Shown piece after piece: positions 1 through 8,008 of a stretch of DNA of 64,000 nucleotides. Numbering within the stretch: the stretch's first letter is position 1; every line of letters starts with the position of its first letter. Below the pieces are notes generated by a model. The model saw only the letters and a program-made list of their open reading frames with translations. It was not told where the DNA came from and ran no database searches. The DNA is from an uncultured Pseudomonadota bacterium (GTDB lineage: Bacteria > Myxococcota_A > UBA796 > CAJQPC01), in contig CAJXRZ010000003.1 of NCBI GenBank assembly GCA_913060515.1, positions 1-64,000 on the forward strand, given 5' to 3'. Position numbers and translations under genes: made by a program.

Positions 1-25
1 AGCGTCAGATGTGTATAAGAGACAG
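1..25. other. Residual Illumina Nextera adapter (not genomic)
   Basis: Bases 7-25 are AGATGTGTATAAGAGACAG, the 19-base Tn5 mosaic end used in Nextera libraries, and bases 1-6 (AGCGTC) match the adapter part that precedes it. Read on the minus strand it adds the artefact tail LSLIHI to the tsaD reading frame. It marks the true contig end and should be trimmed. Confidence 0.97.
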
Positions 26-871
26 CAAGAAGACCTGGATGCCCTTCATGGCCTGGGCAGCGGCGCGCAGCTCGGAGTTGGCGGCCACCCCACCGGCCAG
101 GGCCAAGCGCGTCACACCGGTCTCCTTGGCTGCAACGCGTACCCGCTGTAGCAGCACCTCAACCACCGCACGCTGAAAGCTCGCGGCGATGTCTTCGGGC
201 TTGTCCCCCGGGAACTTCTGGTGCCGCTGGCGAACGGCGGTCTTGAGTCCCGAGAAGGACCAGTCTTGGCTTCCCTTGACCTTGGGCCGGGGCAAAGGGA
301 TCGCCAGGGGGTCACCGCGCTGGGCCAAGCGATCGATCAGCGGCCCACCGGGGTAGCCCAGGCCCAAGACACGGGCGGTCTTGTCGTAGGCCTCGCCCGC
401 TGCGTCATCGACCGTGCTGGCGATCTCTTCGTAGTCCCCGAGGGACTTGGCCAGGTAGAGGGTGGTGTGTCCTCCGCTGACCACCAGCCCCAAGAAGGGA
501 AACTCCGGAGCGGGATCCTCCAACATCGGCGAGAGCAGGTGCCCCTCCAGGTGGTTGACCCCGATGAAGGGAACGCCCCAGCCCAGGGCCAATCCTTTGG
601 CCATCGACAGGCCAACCAAGACCGCGCCGATCAGCCCGGGACCGCTGGTCGCAGCGACCGCATCGGGCTTCTCAATGCCGGCCTTGTCCAAGGCGTCCTG
701 CACCACAGAGGCCAGCTTCTCGGCATGGGCTCGGCTGGCCAGTTCGGGCACCACACCCAGGTAGGCGGCGTGAACCGTCTGGGTGTAGACCACGTCGCTG
801 AGCACCCCATCGGCGCTCACCACAGAGGCCGCGGTCTCATCACAGCTGGTCTCAATTCCCAACACGCGCAT
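26..871 (-). CDS. tsaD: tRNA N6-adenosine threonylcarbamoyltransferase TsaD (3' end missing)
   Basis: TsaD transfers the threonylcarbamoyl group onto A37 of ANN-decoding tRNAs in the cytoplasm, working with TsaB and TsaE. The start at MRVLGIETSCDET is the family N terminus, with the early GIETSCDET signature. The metal-binding NHLEGH motif lies near residue 110, followed by the VSGGHTTL segment, and an ALAGGVAANSELR block lies near the break. About 282 codons are present; the family has about 335-345, so the C-terminal portion is lost at the contig edge, where the frame runs into adapter sequence. The longer upstream frame has no TsaD similarity. Its ATG sits in the same CATG as a possible start of the divergent lipoprotein. 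Confidence 0.96.
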
Positions 872-2318
872 GACAGCTCCAAGCAGGTCGAGGGACACGG
901 GGATAGCTTCTACCCCGATGCTCGTCTCTTCTGCCACGCTTGCCCTCAGCCTGTCCTTCCCACTGAGCATGTCTCTGGGATGCCGCCCCGAGAACACGGT
1001 GGCCGCAGGCGAGGCCCGGCTCGAAGTCCAAGACAGCGTGGCCTTCAACGAGGTGGTGACCGGCACCCGGGCCACCCTGGAGCTGCCCATCGAGAGCCGT
1101 GGGGTTGGGGATCTGGTCTTGGTGAGCGCCAGTCTGACCTCGGACTCGGACAGCTTCCTGTCCCTGGGCCCGCTGCCCACCGAGCCCCTCGAACGAGGCC
1201 AGATCGGCGTCCTGGAGATCTCCTACACCCCCACCGAAGTGCGGGTTGGGAGCGGCACACTGATTCTGGAGAGCAACGATCCCGACCTGCCCAGCGTCGA
1301 GATCCCCATCACCACCTCGGCCATCTCACCCGAGCTGGACCTCTCGCCCCAGACCCTCTGGTTCGGCGACGTGGCCACTGGGGAGACCCAAGAGCTGGAG
1401 ATCAGCCTGAGCGCGAGGGGCCAAGGCACCCTGCGGGTCAGCGATATCTCGGCATCCCACGATGACTTTGAGTGGTCCCTCCCTCAGGACGCCGAGCTTC
1501 CTCTGGACCTGGAGCCCGGCTCCGGCGTGACCCTGACCGTCACCTTCTCCCCCTCCTCCACGGAAGCTTTGGACGAGCGCTTGGTCATCCAGAGCAACGC
1601 CGCCGAAGACCCAACCCAGAGCGTGCGCCTGCTGGCCAACACCGGCACTGAGGAGGGCCCCCCCACCGCGGAGATCCTCGCCCCAGAGTGGGGCACCTAC
1701 TTCATGGGCACCGACACGGTCACCCTGCGCGGTCTGGCAGTGGATCTGGGCGATGCCCCCTCGGACCTGCTGGTCGCCTGGTACGCCAACGATGCACTCT
1801 TGGGCACCGTGACCCCCGATGAGAGCGGCGAGGTCCTGCTGAACACCACACTGCCGGTGGCCGACCAAGTGCGCCTGTCCCTTCGTGTCATCGACAGCCA
1901 GGGGCAGAGCGACGAGGACAGCGTAGACCTGGGCGTCTTCCAAGCCGGCGAGCCCACCCTCTGGCGCCTGAGCGGCGGCGAGAGCACCTTCGACTTCATC
2001 GTGGCCGACGACGATGTGCGCATCACCTTGGACGGCGCGGTGCTGCTGGACGACGACGACAACGCCAAGAGCAGCCACCCGCCCCTGGAGTTTCAGGCCA
2101 AGCCTGGCGCCACTCTGCGGGTGCTCGCCACCGACGAGAACTACTGCGAGAAGGCCCTCTCTCCAATGGTCTTGCACTGGGGCACTGCAGTGAGCTGGGA
2201 GCTGAGCGAGGCGGTGTGCAACTCCTCCTGCCCCGAGGATGCTTGCTACGACGGCAGCTACAGCGGCCCCTGGCCCAACACCTTTGTGGATGAGAGCCAC
2301 ACACTGCCCACCCCCTAA
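870..2318 (+). CDS. Secreted choice-of-anchor-D-like lipoprotein
   Basis: This is a surface or periplasmic protein of unknown role. The N terminus has a hydrophobic segment ending in a lipobox-like SLGC, so lipid attachment after export is likely. The mature part holds two Ig-like ASH/choice-of-anchor-D modules (roughly residues 45-250), recognisable by phrases such as GVGDLVLVSASL and ARGQGTLRVSDIS. A further beta-rich region follows, and a C-terminal stretch carries six Cys (from CEKAL to DACYDG) that probably forms disulfides. The start is uncertain: ATG 870 overlaps the divergent tsaD start, while ATG 918 gives a shorter signal peptide. Proteins of this build are common in Myxococcota. 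The molecular function is not known. Confidence 0.75.
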   Translation: MTAPSRSRDTGIASTPMLVSSATLALSLSFPLSMSLGCRPENTVAAGEARLEVQDSVAFNEVVTGTRATLELPIESRGVGDLVLVSASLTSDSDSFLSLGPLPTEPLERGQIGVLEISYTPTEVRVGSGTLILESNDPDLPSVEIPITTSAISPELDLSPQTLWFGDVATGETQELEISLSARGQGTLRVSDISASHDDFEWSLPQDAELPLDLEPGSGVTLTVTFSPSSTEALDERLVIQSNAAEDPTQSVRLLANTGTEEGPPTAEILAPEWGTYFMGTDTVTLRGLAVDLGDAPSDLLVAWYANDALLGTVTPDESGEVLLNTTLPVADQVRLSLRVIDSQGQSDEDSVDLGVFQAGEPTLWRLSGGESTFDFIVADDDVRITLDGAVLLDDDDNAKSSHPPLEFQAKPGATLRVLATDENYCEKALSPMVLHWGTAVSWELSEAVCNSSCPEDACYDGSYSGPWPNTFVDESHTLPTP

Positions 2319-2335
2319 GGGGAATAAAGGCGGCA

Positions 2336-2368
2336 GATCAAAGCCTGGGTCCAAGGCCGACTTTGATC
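2336..2368. repeat. Inverted repeat downstream of the lipoprotein gene
   Basis: GATCAAAG (2336-2343) is exactly repeated in inverse as CTTTGATC (2361-2368), separated by 17 bases that contain GGTCCAAGG. Outer GGC/GCC bases can extend the stem past a bulged A. No T tract follows on the plus strand, so a classical intrinsic terminator is doubtful. It could still end the upstream transcript or be an unrelated structure. Nothing else is visible in the gap from 2319 to about 2507. Confidence 0.4.
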
Positions 2369-2507
2369 GCCCCTACGCGCCGCGCACGCCGAAGACAAGG
2401 GGCAGAGCGCAAGAAAAGTTAGACCCTCGCCTTTGCGCGACCCTCATGTCGTGGTAGAACGGCGCTGTTGACAGGTCAAGTGCCCGTCCACATTTCAGGT
2501 CGCGCTG

Positions 2508-2660
2508 ATGTTGAAGCTGAAGCAGAATCAGGAGCTGGTGCCAACCGGCAAAGTAGAAGCGGACGCGAACGGTCCCGGTACGGGTGCGGGTGTGCCCAAG
2601 GGACCGATGCTGTTGTTGAACGCCCCGCGCGACCTTTCAAACATGGGTCTGGGGTGGTGA
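2508..2660 (+). CDS. Possible 50-residue leader or small protein before the hydrolase-like gene
   Basis: A short frame begins ATG TTG AAG CTG AAG and encodes 50 residues, with Gly/Pro-rich text in the middle and a hydrophobic MLLLNAP segment. Its TGA overlaps a GTG (2657-2659) in the frame of the hydrolase-like gene as GTGA, the same coupling seen at several operon junctions in this window. The ribosome binding site is weak (AGGT about 8 bases upstream). I recognise no family. It could equally be untranslated leader. Confidence 0.3.
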   Translation: MLKLKQNQELVPTGKVEADANGPGTGAGVPKGPMLLLNAPRDLSNMGLGW

Positions 2661-3778
2661 AAGCCACCTCAGACTCAGCCCCTTCGGCCGCCTCCACAGG
2701 CGCTCTGCCTGACCGAACCAGAAGTGGGCTGCCTCTCCAAGTGCGCAAAGACTTGGTCGCCGGCGCAGTCGGCGCCGTTCTGAGCGCAGCTTACCGGAGC
2801 TTGCAACAGGACAATCCCGAGCGCTTCTCGACTCCGCCCGAGCGACCTTTGCTCACGCGGGTCTACGCCGAGTCCCACGATGGTTGGCGCTGCCCACTCT
2901 TCAAAGTGCCCGCCAGTCCCGGCAGCAGCGGCGAGCCGATCCTGCTGCTCCATGGTCTTGGATTGAGCCGGCACAGCCTGGACTTTGACCGGGAACGCAG
3001 CCTGGCTCGGGCCTTGGCGGCCGCTGGCTTTGCGGTGTACATGGCCGAGAACCGCGCGGACAGAAGCGCCCTGCCCCCGGGATCCCCGAAGCCCTTTGAC
3101 TTTGACGACATCGCGACGGCGGACCTGCCTGCTGCCATTGAATCCGTGCAGCGAGACAGCGGCTTTGAGCGCATCTTTGTCCTGGGGCACGGACTGGGTG
3201 GCCAGCTGCTCTACGCCTACTTGGCGCACTTTGGCGATGCGGAGCTCGCAGGGGCGGTGACCCTAAACTCCGCGGTCCGCTTCTCGCGGCCCAAGAGCGG
3301 CCGCTCCGCGTTGAGTCTTGCCCGCTCCCTGCTGCCGGCCAGCCTGCGCCTCCCCACATCCGCAGCCGCCACCCTGCTCTCCCCGGGCGCACGAGCCAGC
3401 GGAGAGTTGGAAGGTGACCGCGCCCGCGGCTTGCTGGTACACGGCACCGAAGACATCAGCGGCGGCATGCTGCGACAGGCGCTGCTCTGGCTGGAGTCGG
3501 GCTCCTTGGTCGATAGAGATGACCGGCTGGACTACGCCCACGCTCTGAGCAGCGTGCGAATCCCGCTGCAGCTCATCACAGCCCGCGGCGACTCCCTCTG
3601 CCCCCCTGACTACGCCGTCGGCGTCAAAGACACTTGGCGGGGCCCAGTCACCCATCTCTCGCTCCCTGGCACGTGGGCCCATTTGGACTTGGTGATGGGC
3701 CCCAGAGCCCCCACTGAGCTCACTCCGCACATCGCGACTTGGCTCGACGGCCTGCGCCGAGCGTGCTGGACCCGGTAG
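2657..3778 (+). CDS. Alpha/beta-hydrolase-fold protein lacking the nucleophile serine
   Basis: The fold is clear from the oxyanion-side HGLGLSRHS strand-loop, the nucleophile-elbow strand FVLGHGLGGQLL, an acid loop ITARGDSLCPPDY and a late GTWAHLD histidine. At the elbow the expected G-x-S-x-G reads GHGLG, with glycine 179 (codon GGA, 3188-3190) in the serine position. The acid and His are retained. It may therefore be a non-catalytic scaffold or binding protein, or use another residue. The start is set at GTG 2657 because of GTGA overlap with a small upstream frame. The reading frame is open back to TTG 2468, but that extension is low-complexity and unlike the family. About 373 residues, with no clear signal peptide. 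Confidence 0.7.
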   Translation: MKATSDSAPSAASTGALPDRTRSGLPLQVRKDLVAGAVGAVLSAAYRSLQQDNPERFSTPPERPLLTRVYAESHDGWRCPLFKVPASPGSSGEPILLLHGLGLSRHSLDFDRERSLARALAAAGFAVYMAENRADRSALPPGSPKPFDFDDIATADLPAAIESVQRDSGFERIFVLGHGLGGQLLYAYLAHFGDAELAGAVTLNSAVRFSRPKSGRSALSLARSLLPASLRLPTSAAATLLSPGARASGELEGDRARGLLVHGTEDISGGMLRQALLWLESGSLVDRDDRLDYAHALSSVRIPLQLITARGDSLCPPDYAVGVKDTWRGPVTHLSLPGTWAHLDLVMGPRAPTELTPHIATWLDGLRRACWTR

Positions 3779-3846
3779 CCCGCGACACGAGCCGTGATTA
3801 GGCCAGTGGGCAGTGACGCCCGGAAGGGCACGTTCACGGAGGCCGA

Positions 3847-5664
3847 ATGAGCGATCAAGCAGCGCCCGCCCCCCAGCAGGCACCCAAGAAAGGACTCGAC
3901 AAGGGCACCCGCCTGTTGGTCTGGACACTCGGTTTGGGCGGAATGCTCGTGGTCGCAGGTGGCGTAGGGGTGGCCCTTCTCCTGGGAGACGGGGACTTTG
4001 GTCAACCCGAGGGCGACTCGGCTTGGATGAAGCTGAAGCTCGGCGGATCCCTGCCCGATGGCCCCATGCCAGGCGGGCTGCTGGTCGATCCAAACGACAT
4101 GCCTCTGACCGTGCACGAGGTCGCCGCAGGCCTGCACAAGGCCGCAGAGGATCCCGAGATCGAAGGCATGCTCATCGAGCTGGACAACCTGAGCGTTGGC
4201 TTCGCTGGCGCACAAGAGCTGCACGCTGGCCTGACCGCTTTCCGCGAGGCAGGTAAAGAGTGCAAGGTCTGGTCCAAGAGCTACGACAACGTGAACTGGC
4301 TGGTGGCCAGCGCCTGCGACGAGGTGCACATTCACCCCGAAGGCGTGCCGATGGTGATCGGCCTCTCGGTCAGCACCACCTATTACGCAGATCTCTTCGC
4401 AGAGCTGGGCGTCTCCCCTGACTTTGAGCGGGTCGGAACCTACAAGTCCGCCATCGAGACCTACGAGAACACGGCCCCCTCCGAGCCCACCATGGAGATG
4501 TACAACGCACTCCTGGACTCCCTCTACGCGGGCTTCACAGAGACCGCTGCGGTCGGCCGTGGCAGCACCCCTCAGGCCGTCTCTGCTCTGATCATGGACC
4601 CGCCCGTCACGGCACAGAACGCCCTGGACCGTGGCCTGATCGACGCCATGACCTACCGCGACGACTTTTTCGAGGCCGAAGGCGACCCCGAGGAGCTCCG
4701 CAAGTTCAAGCCCTACATCAACAAGATGCGCCAAGGATGGACCAAGGGCGACAAGCGCGTGGCCGTCGTTCACCTACAGGGCAACATCATCGACGGTGAG
4801 AGCACCTCCGGTGGTTTCGGCAGCAGCACCGCCATCGGCGATGCCACCGTGGTCCCAATCCTCAACGACTTGGCCGAGGATGACGACGTCATCGCCGTCG
4901 TTCTGCGCATCGACAGCCCTGGTGGCTCGGCGCTCTCCAGCGACGTGATGTGGCACGCCATCGAAGAGCTGGACGAGAAGAAGCCCGTGATCGCCTCTAT
5001 GGGCGGCTACGCCGCAAGCGGCGGCTACTACATCGCGATGGGCACCCGTCACATCGTGGCCCAGCCAGGCACTCTGACCGGCTCCATCGGAGTCTTTGGC
5101 GGCAAGTTCGCTCTGGGTGGTCTCTTCGAGAAGGTCGGTGTGTCCACATGGACCTCCAAGCGCGGCGACTTGGCCGGTCTCTACAACATGACCGAGCCCT
5201 TCACCGACCCTGAGCGCGCCAAGATTCGAATCCGCATCGAGGCCTTCTACGATGCCTTCGTCACCAAGGCAGCCGACTCCCGTGGCATGAGCTGGGAGGA
5301 GCTGGATGCCGTGGCGGGTGGCCGCGTCTGGACTGGAGAGCAGGGGCTGGAAGTGGGCCTGGTCGACGAGCTGGGTGGACTGGAGCGCGCCATCGAGGTC
5401 GCGTTGGAGGAGGCCGGCGTCTCCGACGACGAAGTCATCGGCCGCGAGATCTTGCCCAAGCAGCTGACCCTCATCGAAGCCTTGCTGGAAGGCATGGCCG
5501 GCAGCCAGGTGCAGAGCACCATGGAGGCCCGTGACCAAGCGGCGCTGGAGGAGCTCATGGGCCCACAGCTGAGCGAGGCCATCGGCTGGTCCCAGACCCT
5601 TGGCCAGATCACAGAGAACGGCGGCCTGGTCGCCATGCACCCGGTGATTCTCACCGTCGAGTAG
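3847..5664 (+). CDS. sppA: Signal peptide peptidase SppA, 67-kDa type (family S49)
   Basis: SppA is a membrane-bound Ser/Lys protease that degrades signal peptides left in the membrane after export. Residues 20-47 form one N-terminal transmembrane anchor after a short Pro/Ala-rich cytosolic start. The 605-residue length fits the double-domain bacterial form. The Lys of the dyad is in GTYKSAIE (about residue 200) and the Ser in YAASGGYY (about residue 391), both with the normal surroundings. GGAGG lies 6 bases before ATG. The gene stands alone, with a strong terminator 40 bases after the stop. The identification is firm. Confidence 0.95.
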   Translation: MSDQAAPAPQQAPKKGLDKGTRLLVWTLGLGGMLVVAGGVGVALLLGDGDFGQPEGDSAWMKLKLGGSLPDGPMPGGLLVDPNDMPLTVHEVAAGLHKAAEDPEIEGMLIELDNLSVGFAGAQELHAGLTAFREAGKECKVWSKSYDNVNWLVASACDEVHIHPEGVPMVIGLSVSTTYYADLFAELGVSPDFERVGTYKSAIETYENTAPSEPTMEMYNALLDSLYAGFTETAAVGRGSTPQAVSALIMDPPVTAQNALDRGLIDAMTYRDDFFEAEGDPEELRKFKPYINKMRQGWTKGDKRVAVVHLQGNIIDGESTSGGFGSSTAIGDATVVPILNDLAEDDDVIAVVLRIDSPGGSALSSDVMWHAIEELDEKKPVIASMGGYAASGGYYIAMGTRHIVAQPGTLTGSIGVFGGKFALGGLFEKVGVSTWTSKRGDLAGLYNMTEPFTDPERAKIRIRIEAFYDAFVTKAADSRGMSWEELDAVAGGRVWTGEQGLEVGLVDELGGLERAIEVALEEAGVSDDEVIGREILPKQLTLIEALLEGMAGSQVQSTMEARDQAALEELMGPQLSEAIGWSQTLGQITENGGLVAMHPVILTVE

Positions 5665-5700
5665 CGCCATCCTGAGGCTCTCTTGATGCGCGCCCCCACA

Positions 5701-5745
5701 AAAAAGGGGCCCCAAGATCCGAGGATCTTGGGGCCCCTTTTGTTT
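5701..5745. terminator. Bidirectional intrinsic terminator
   Basis: Bases 5702-5720 are an exact inverse of 5723-5741: AAAAGGGGCCCCAAGATCC pairs with its complement around a very short loop. The A run on one side and the T run on the other make it work in both directions, serving sppA on the plus strand and the convergent lipoprotein gene on the minus strand. Confidence 0.93.
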
Positions 5746-5752
5746 TCGCGCT

Positions 5753-6532
5753 CTATGGGAGGGCGAGGGTGCTCACGGGGTAGAACTTGATCTGACCGGC
5801 CTGGATGGAGGACAGCGCAGTGTTCATGCTCGAGAAGTTGTCGCTGTCGCCCTTGACCAAGCCAGCGATGCCGACGGCGTAGACGCTCTCGCCGGGGAAT
5901 GCGCTGGCGGGGATGGTCACGCCTGCGCCTGCATCGTCGGCAGTGGAGAACTCGTAGAGCTCCATCACGTCCTTGGGCTCGTTGGAGAAGGTGACCTCGC
6001 CGCTGCCCGCGTCAAAGACCACGACCAGGATCTGGTCGAACTCTTGGCTGCTCAGGTCGATGACCAGCTCGGAGCCATCGTGCTGCTCTGGAAGCGTGGC
6101 GTTGGCTGGAGGAGGCAACATCACCTGTGCCCCGGCGGCGGAGTCGCCAATGCCAACGGAGAGCTCTGCCATGGCCGAGGCGTTGTAGCCGACCTCTTCG
6201 CCGGCAACCTTGTAGGCACCGCCGCCTGCTTCTTCCAGATCCACAGCAGCCTGCTCACCGATCTTGACCGAGATGGACGCGCCGGTGACCGGAGCATTCT
6301 CGATCTCGTTGACGCTGGCGGCGTCAGCGGCGAACACGGTGACCGCGGTGCCCTTGGAGAAGTCGGTCTGCGAGAGATCGATCTCCTCGGAGTCGGGCTC
6401 CGCAACACCCAGAATCAAGCCCTGAACGACGAGGGGGTTGGTCAGGCCATCAAGGGTGTCCTGCAGGTCATCGATTTGTTCCTGACCGCTGGCGAATAGG
6501 TCGCAGCCCGTCAGTGCGAGTAGCACAAGCAT
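5753..6532 (-). CDS. Lipoprotein of unknown function
   Basis: The preferred start gives MLVLLALTGCDLF, a nine-residue export signal ending in the lipobox LTGC. It is supported by GGAGG seven bases upstream; the longer frame has no better ribosome site. The mature 250 residues are acidic and beta-rich, with an LPPPANATLP linker near the middle, and the protein resembles tandem Ig-like or carboxypeptidase-regulatory-like modules (for example the GASISVKIG and GGAYKVAG strands). There are no catalytic motifs. It shares the terminator at 5701-5745 with sppA. The function is not recognised. Confidence 0.75.
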   Translation of the reverse strand: MLVLLALTGCDLFASGQEQIDDLQDTLDGLTNPLVVQGLILGVAEPDSEEIDLSQTDFSKGTAVTVFAADAASVNEIENAPVTGASISVKIGEQAAVDLEEAGGGAYKVAGEEVGYNASAMAELSVGIGDSAAGAQVMLPPPANATLPEQHDGSELVIDLSSQEFDQILVVVFDAGSGEVTFSNEPKDVMELYEFSTADDAGAGVTIPASAFPGESVYAVGIAGLVKGDSDNFSSMNTALSSIQAGQIKFYPVSTLALP

Positions 6533-6702
6533 GTGAATCCTCCATTTGGATAGGAGCAGTGTAGTCCGCACGCGCCAGGGTTGCCCAAGCTTGCGCTGAC
6601 AGGGCCCTGACTTCTCTCCAGGCCCCGCCAAGCAGGGTGTGCGTTGACAGCCTGCAGCCAGAGGCTTAAAGGCCGGAGCCTAAATCTTCCTCGGAGTACC
6701 CG

Positions 6703-6867
6703 ATGGCTTCTTACACCAAGACCACCCGCCACAAGCGCAAGCTCCGCGACCAAAAGTCCGGCCGCGCAGCAGCCGCCAACCGCGAGAAGAAGGGCACCAC
6801 CCCCATCTTCCCGATCCACACCCCGGAGGCGGACGCAAACGCCCCTCAGGAGGCCAAGCAGGGCTGA
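6703..6867 (+). CDS. Small basic protein (54 residues)
   Basis: This frame is too short for standard length filters but looks real. GGAG lies seven bases before ATG, codon use matches its neighbours, and a strong terminator starts 37 bases after the stop. The N-terminal half is highly basic (YTKTTRHKRKLRDQKSGR), then NREKKGTTPIFPIH, then an acidic/Ala tail. The composition suggests binding to RNA or the ribosome, as in small ribosome-associated proteins. I have seen comparable small KRK...GTTPxFPxH proteins annotated as hypothetical in Deltaproteobacteria, but the role is unknown. Confidence 0.75.
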   Translation: MASYTKTTRHKRKLRDQKSGRAAAANREKKGTTPIFPIHTPEADANAPQEAKQG

Positions 6868-6903
6868 ATGCCCTCTTGGACGTGACACGGGTCAAACCGT
6901 GAG

Positions 6904-6939
6904 AAACGGGCCGCTCCGAGCAATCGGGCGGCCCGTTTT
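6904..6939 (+). terminator. Intrinsic terminator after the small basic protein gene
   Basis: AAACGGGCCGC (6904-6914) pairs with GCGGCCCGTTT (6928-6938) around a 13-base loop, ending in TTTT. The A/T tails on both sides may let it also end transcription of the minus-strand gene ending at 6960. Confidence 0.88.
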
Positions 6940-6959
6940 GCGTTCACCCCACGCCGGGC

Positions 6960-7967
6960 TCACTCCCCCGGGCAGGTCCCCGAGACATCTTCGACCAAGT
7001 AATAGCCATGGGCCCAGCCGCGGCCAGGCAGCCACGCCCAAGCCCGCTCCTGCCCCTCTCGTGGCAAGTAGCCCCAGAGACAGCCCTGATCCGGCGGGAG
7101 GCTGCCCAGCTCCCCTCCCCTGCTGGTGGGCCGATCCCGTAGGTACAGCACATCGTCGTCCGCCACATGTGCGACCTGCAACCAAGCCCCCTTGGACTGA
7201 CCGTCGAAGGCAGCTGACCGCTCCAGGTCACAGCTGCCACCGTCCAGTGGTGCAGGCGAGCAGCTCTCTTCTTGGCAGGGACCGAGAGGAAGCACCACAT
7301 GGGCGCTTCGTGAAGCACCGTGGGCCCGCCCCCGTACGCCCCACATCATCTCCACCACGGCGAAGCTCCCATCTGGGTGAAGCTGAATCACGGGCTGGTC
7401 CGTGATCACCACCCCATGGCCCCACTCGGCATCACTGTCAGTCCCAGGGCTCGCCTCATAGCCTTCGACCCGGTGTACGGACTGGCGCCGACCATCCGGC
7501 GTCTTCAGCAGCATCAGCTGGGCCTCACAGGGGCGCTCCAGAGGAGGCAACTCAAAGACCGCAACCGGGTCGGTCATAGGCACTGCTACAAGCAGCGTGC
7601 GGTCTGCGAGCATCAGCGGAACCAGCGCCTTGAGAGCAGCCTCGTCCATGGCCTCGCGCACATCGATGGCATGGTCGCCACGATCGCTCTGGCCAACGTA
7701 GGGCTGGGCCAAGTAGGCGCTCTCAAGGGCTTCCTTGGGCGCCTCCCTCACCTCCACTGGTACGCCCTGGCTGTCGTAGCGCACCAAGAACGCGCTGTTG
7801 AAGTCGGAGAGCTTGTCCCCCACCACCTCGACATCGGTGTGGGTCAGGCCGTCCCAAGCCCACCAGCCACCCGCGGCATCAAAGGCGACAAAGCCGCCCA
7901 AGTAGTGCCGCTGGCTGCCGCAGGCCTCGGCCTCCGCGGTCCAGAGCGTCAACATCAACACCAGCAT
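6960..7967 (-). CDS. Secreted protein with C-terminal SH3-like domain
   Basis: A short signal peptide (MLVLMLTLWTAEAEA) precedes a 320-residue exported protein. ATG 7967 is chosen because AGAGGTG lies just upstream; a GTG at 7991 would add eight residues. The last 75 residues (VAHVADDDVLYLRDRPTSR to LPGRGWAHGYY) look like a bacterial SH3 domain with the typical LxLRxxP and GWxxxxYL positions, a fold that often binds cell wall. Several Cys pairs suggest disulfides. The preceding 240 residues match no family I know. It is transcribed in the same direction as tatD and holB, 41 bases downstream of tatD. Confidence 0.68.
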   Translation of the reverse strand: MLVLMLTLWTAEAEACGSQRHYLGGFVAFDAAGGWWAWDGLTHTDVEVVGDKLSDFNSAFLVRYDSQGVPVEVREAPKEALESAYLAQPYVGQSDRGDHAIDVREAMDEAALKALVPLMLADRTLLVAVPMTDPVAVFELPPLERPCEAQLMLLKTPDGRRQSVHRVEGYEASPGTDSDAEWGHGVVITDQPVIQLHPDGSFAVVEMMWGVRGRAHGASRSAHVVLPLGPCQEESCSPAPLDGGSCDLERSAAFDGQSKGAWLQVAHVADDDVLYLRDRPTSRGGELGSLPPDQGCLWGYLPREGQERAWAWLPGRGWAHGYYLVEDVSGTCPGE

Positions 7968-8008
7968 GCTCACCTCTGGAGGCTTGGACACCAGGGGACC
8001 GTCGCGGT

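Noticed and set aside
2468-2656. TTG 2468 as the start of the hydrolase-like protein, with TTGACA as a promoter element
   Set aside because: The added residues are low-complexity and unlike the family; no matching -10 element is found at proper spacing.
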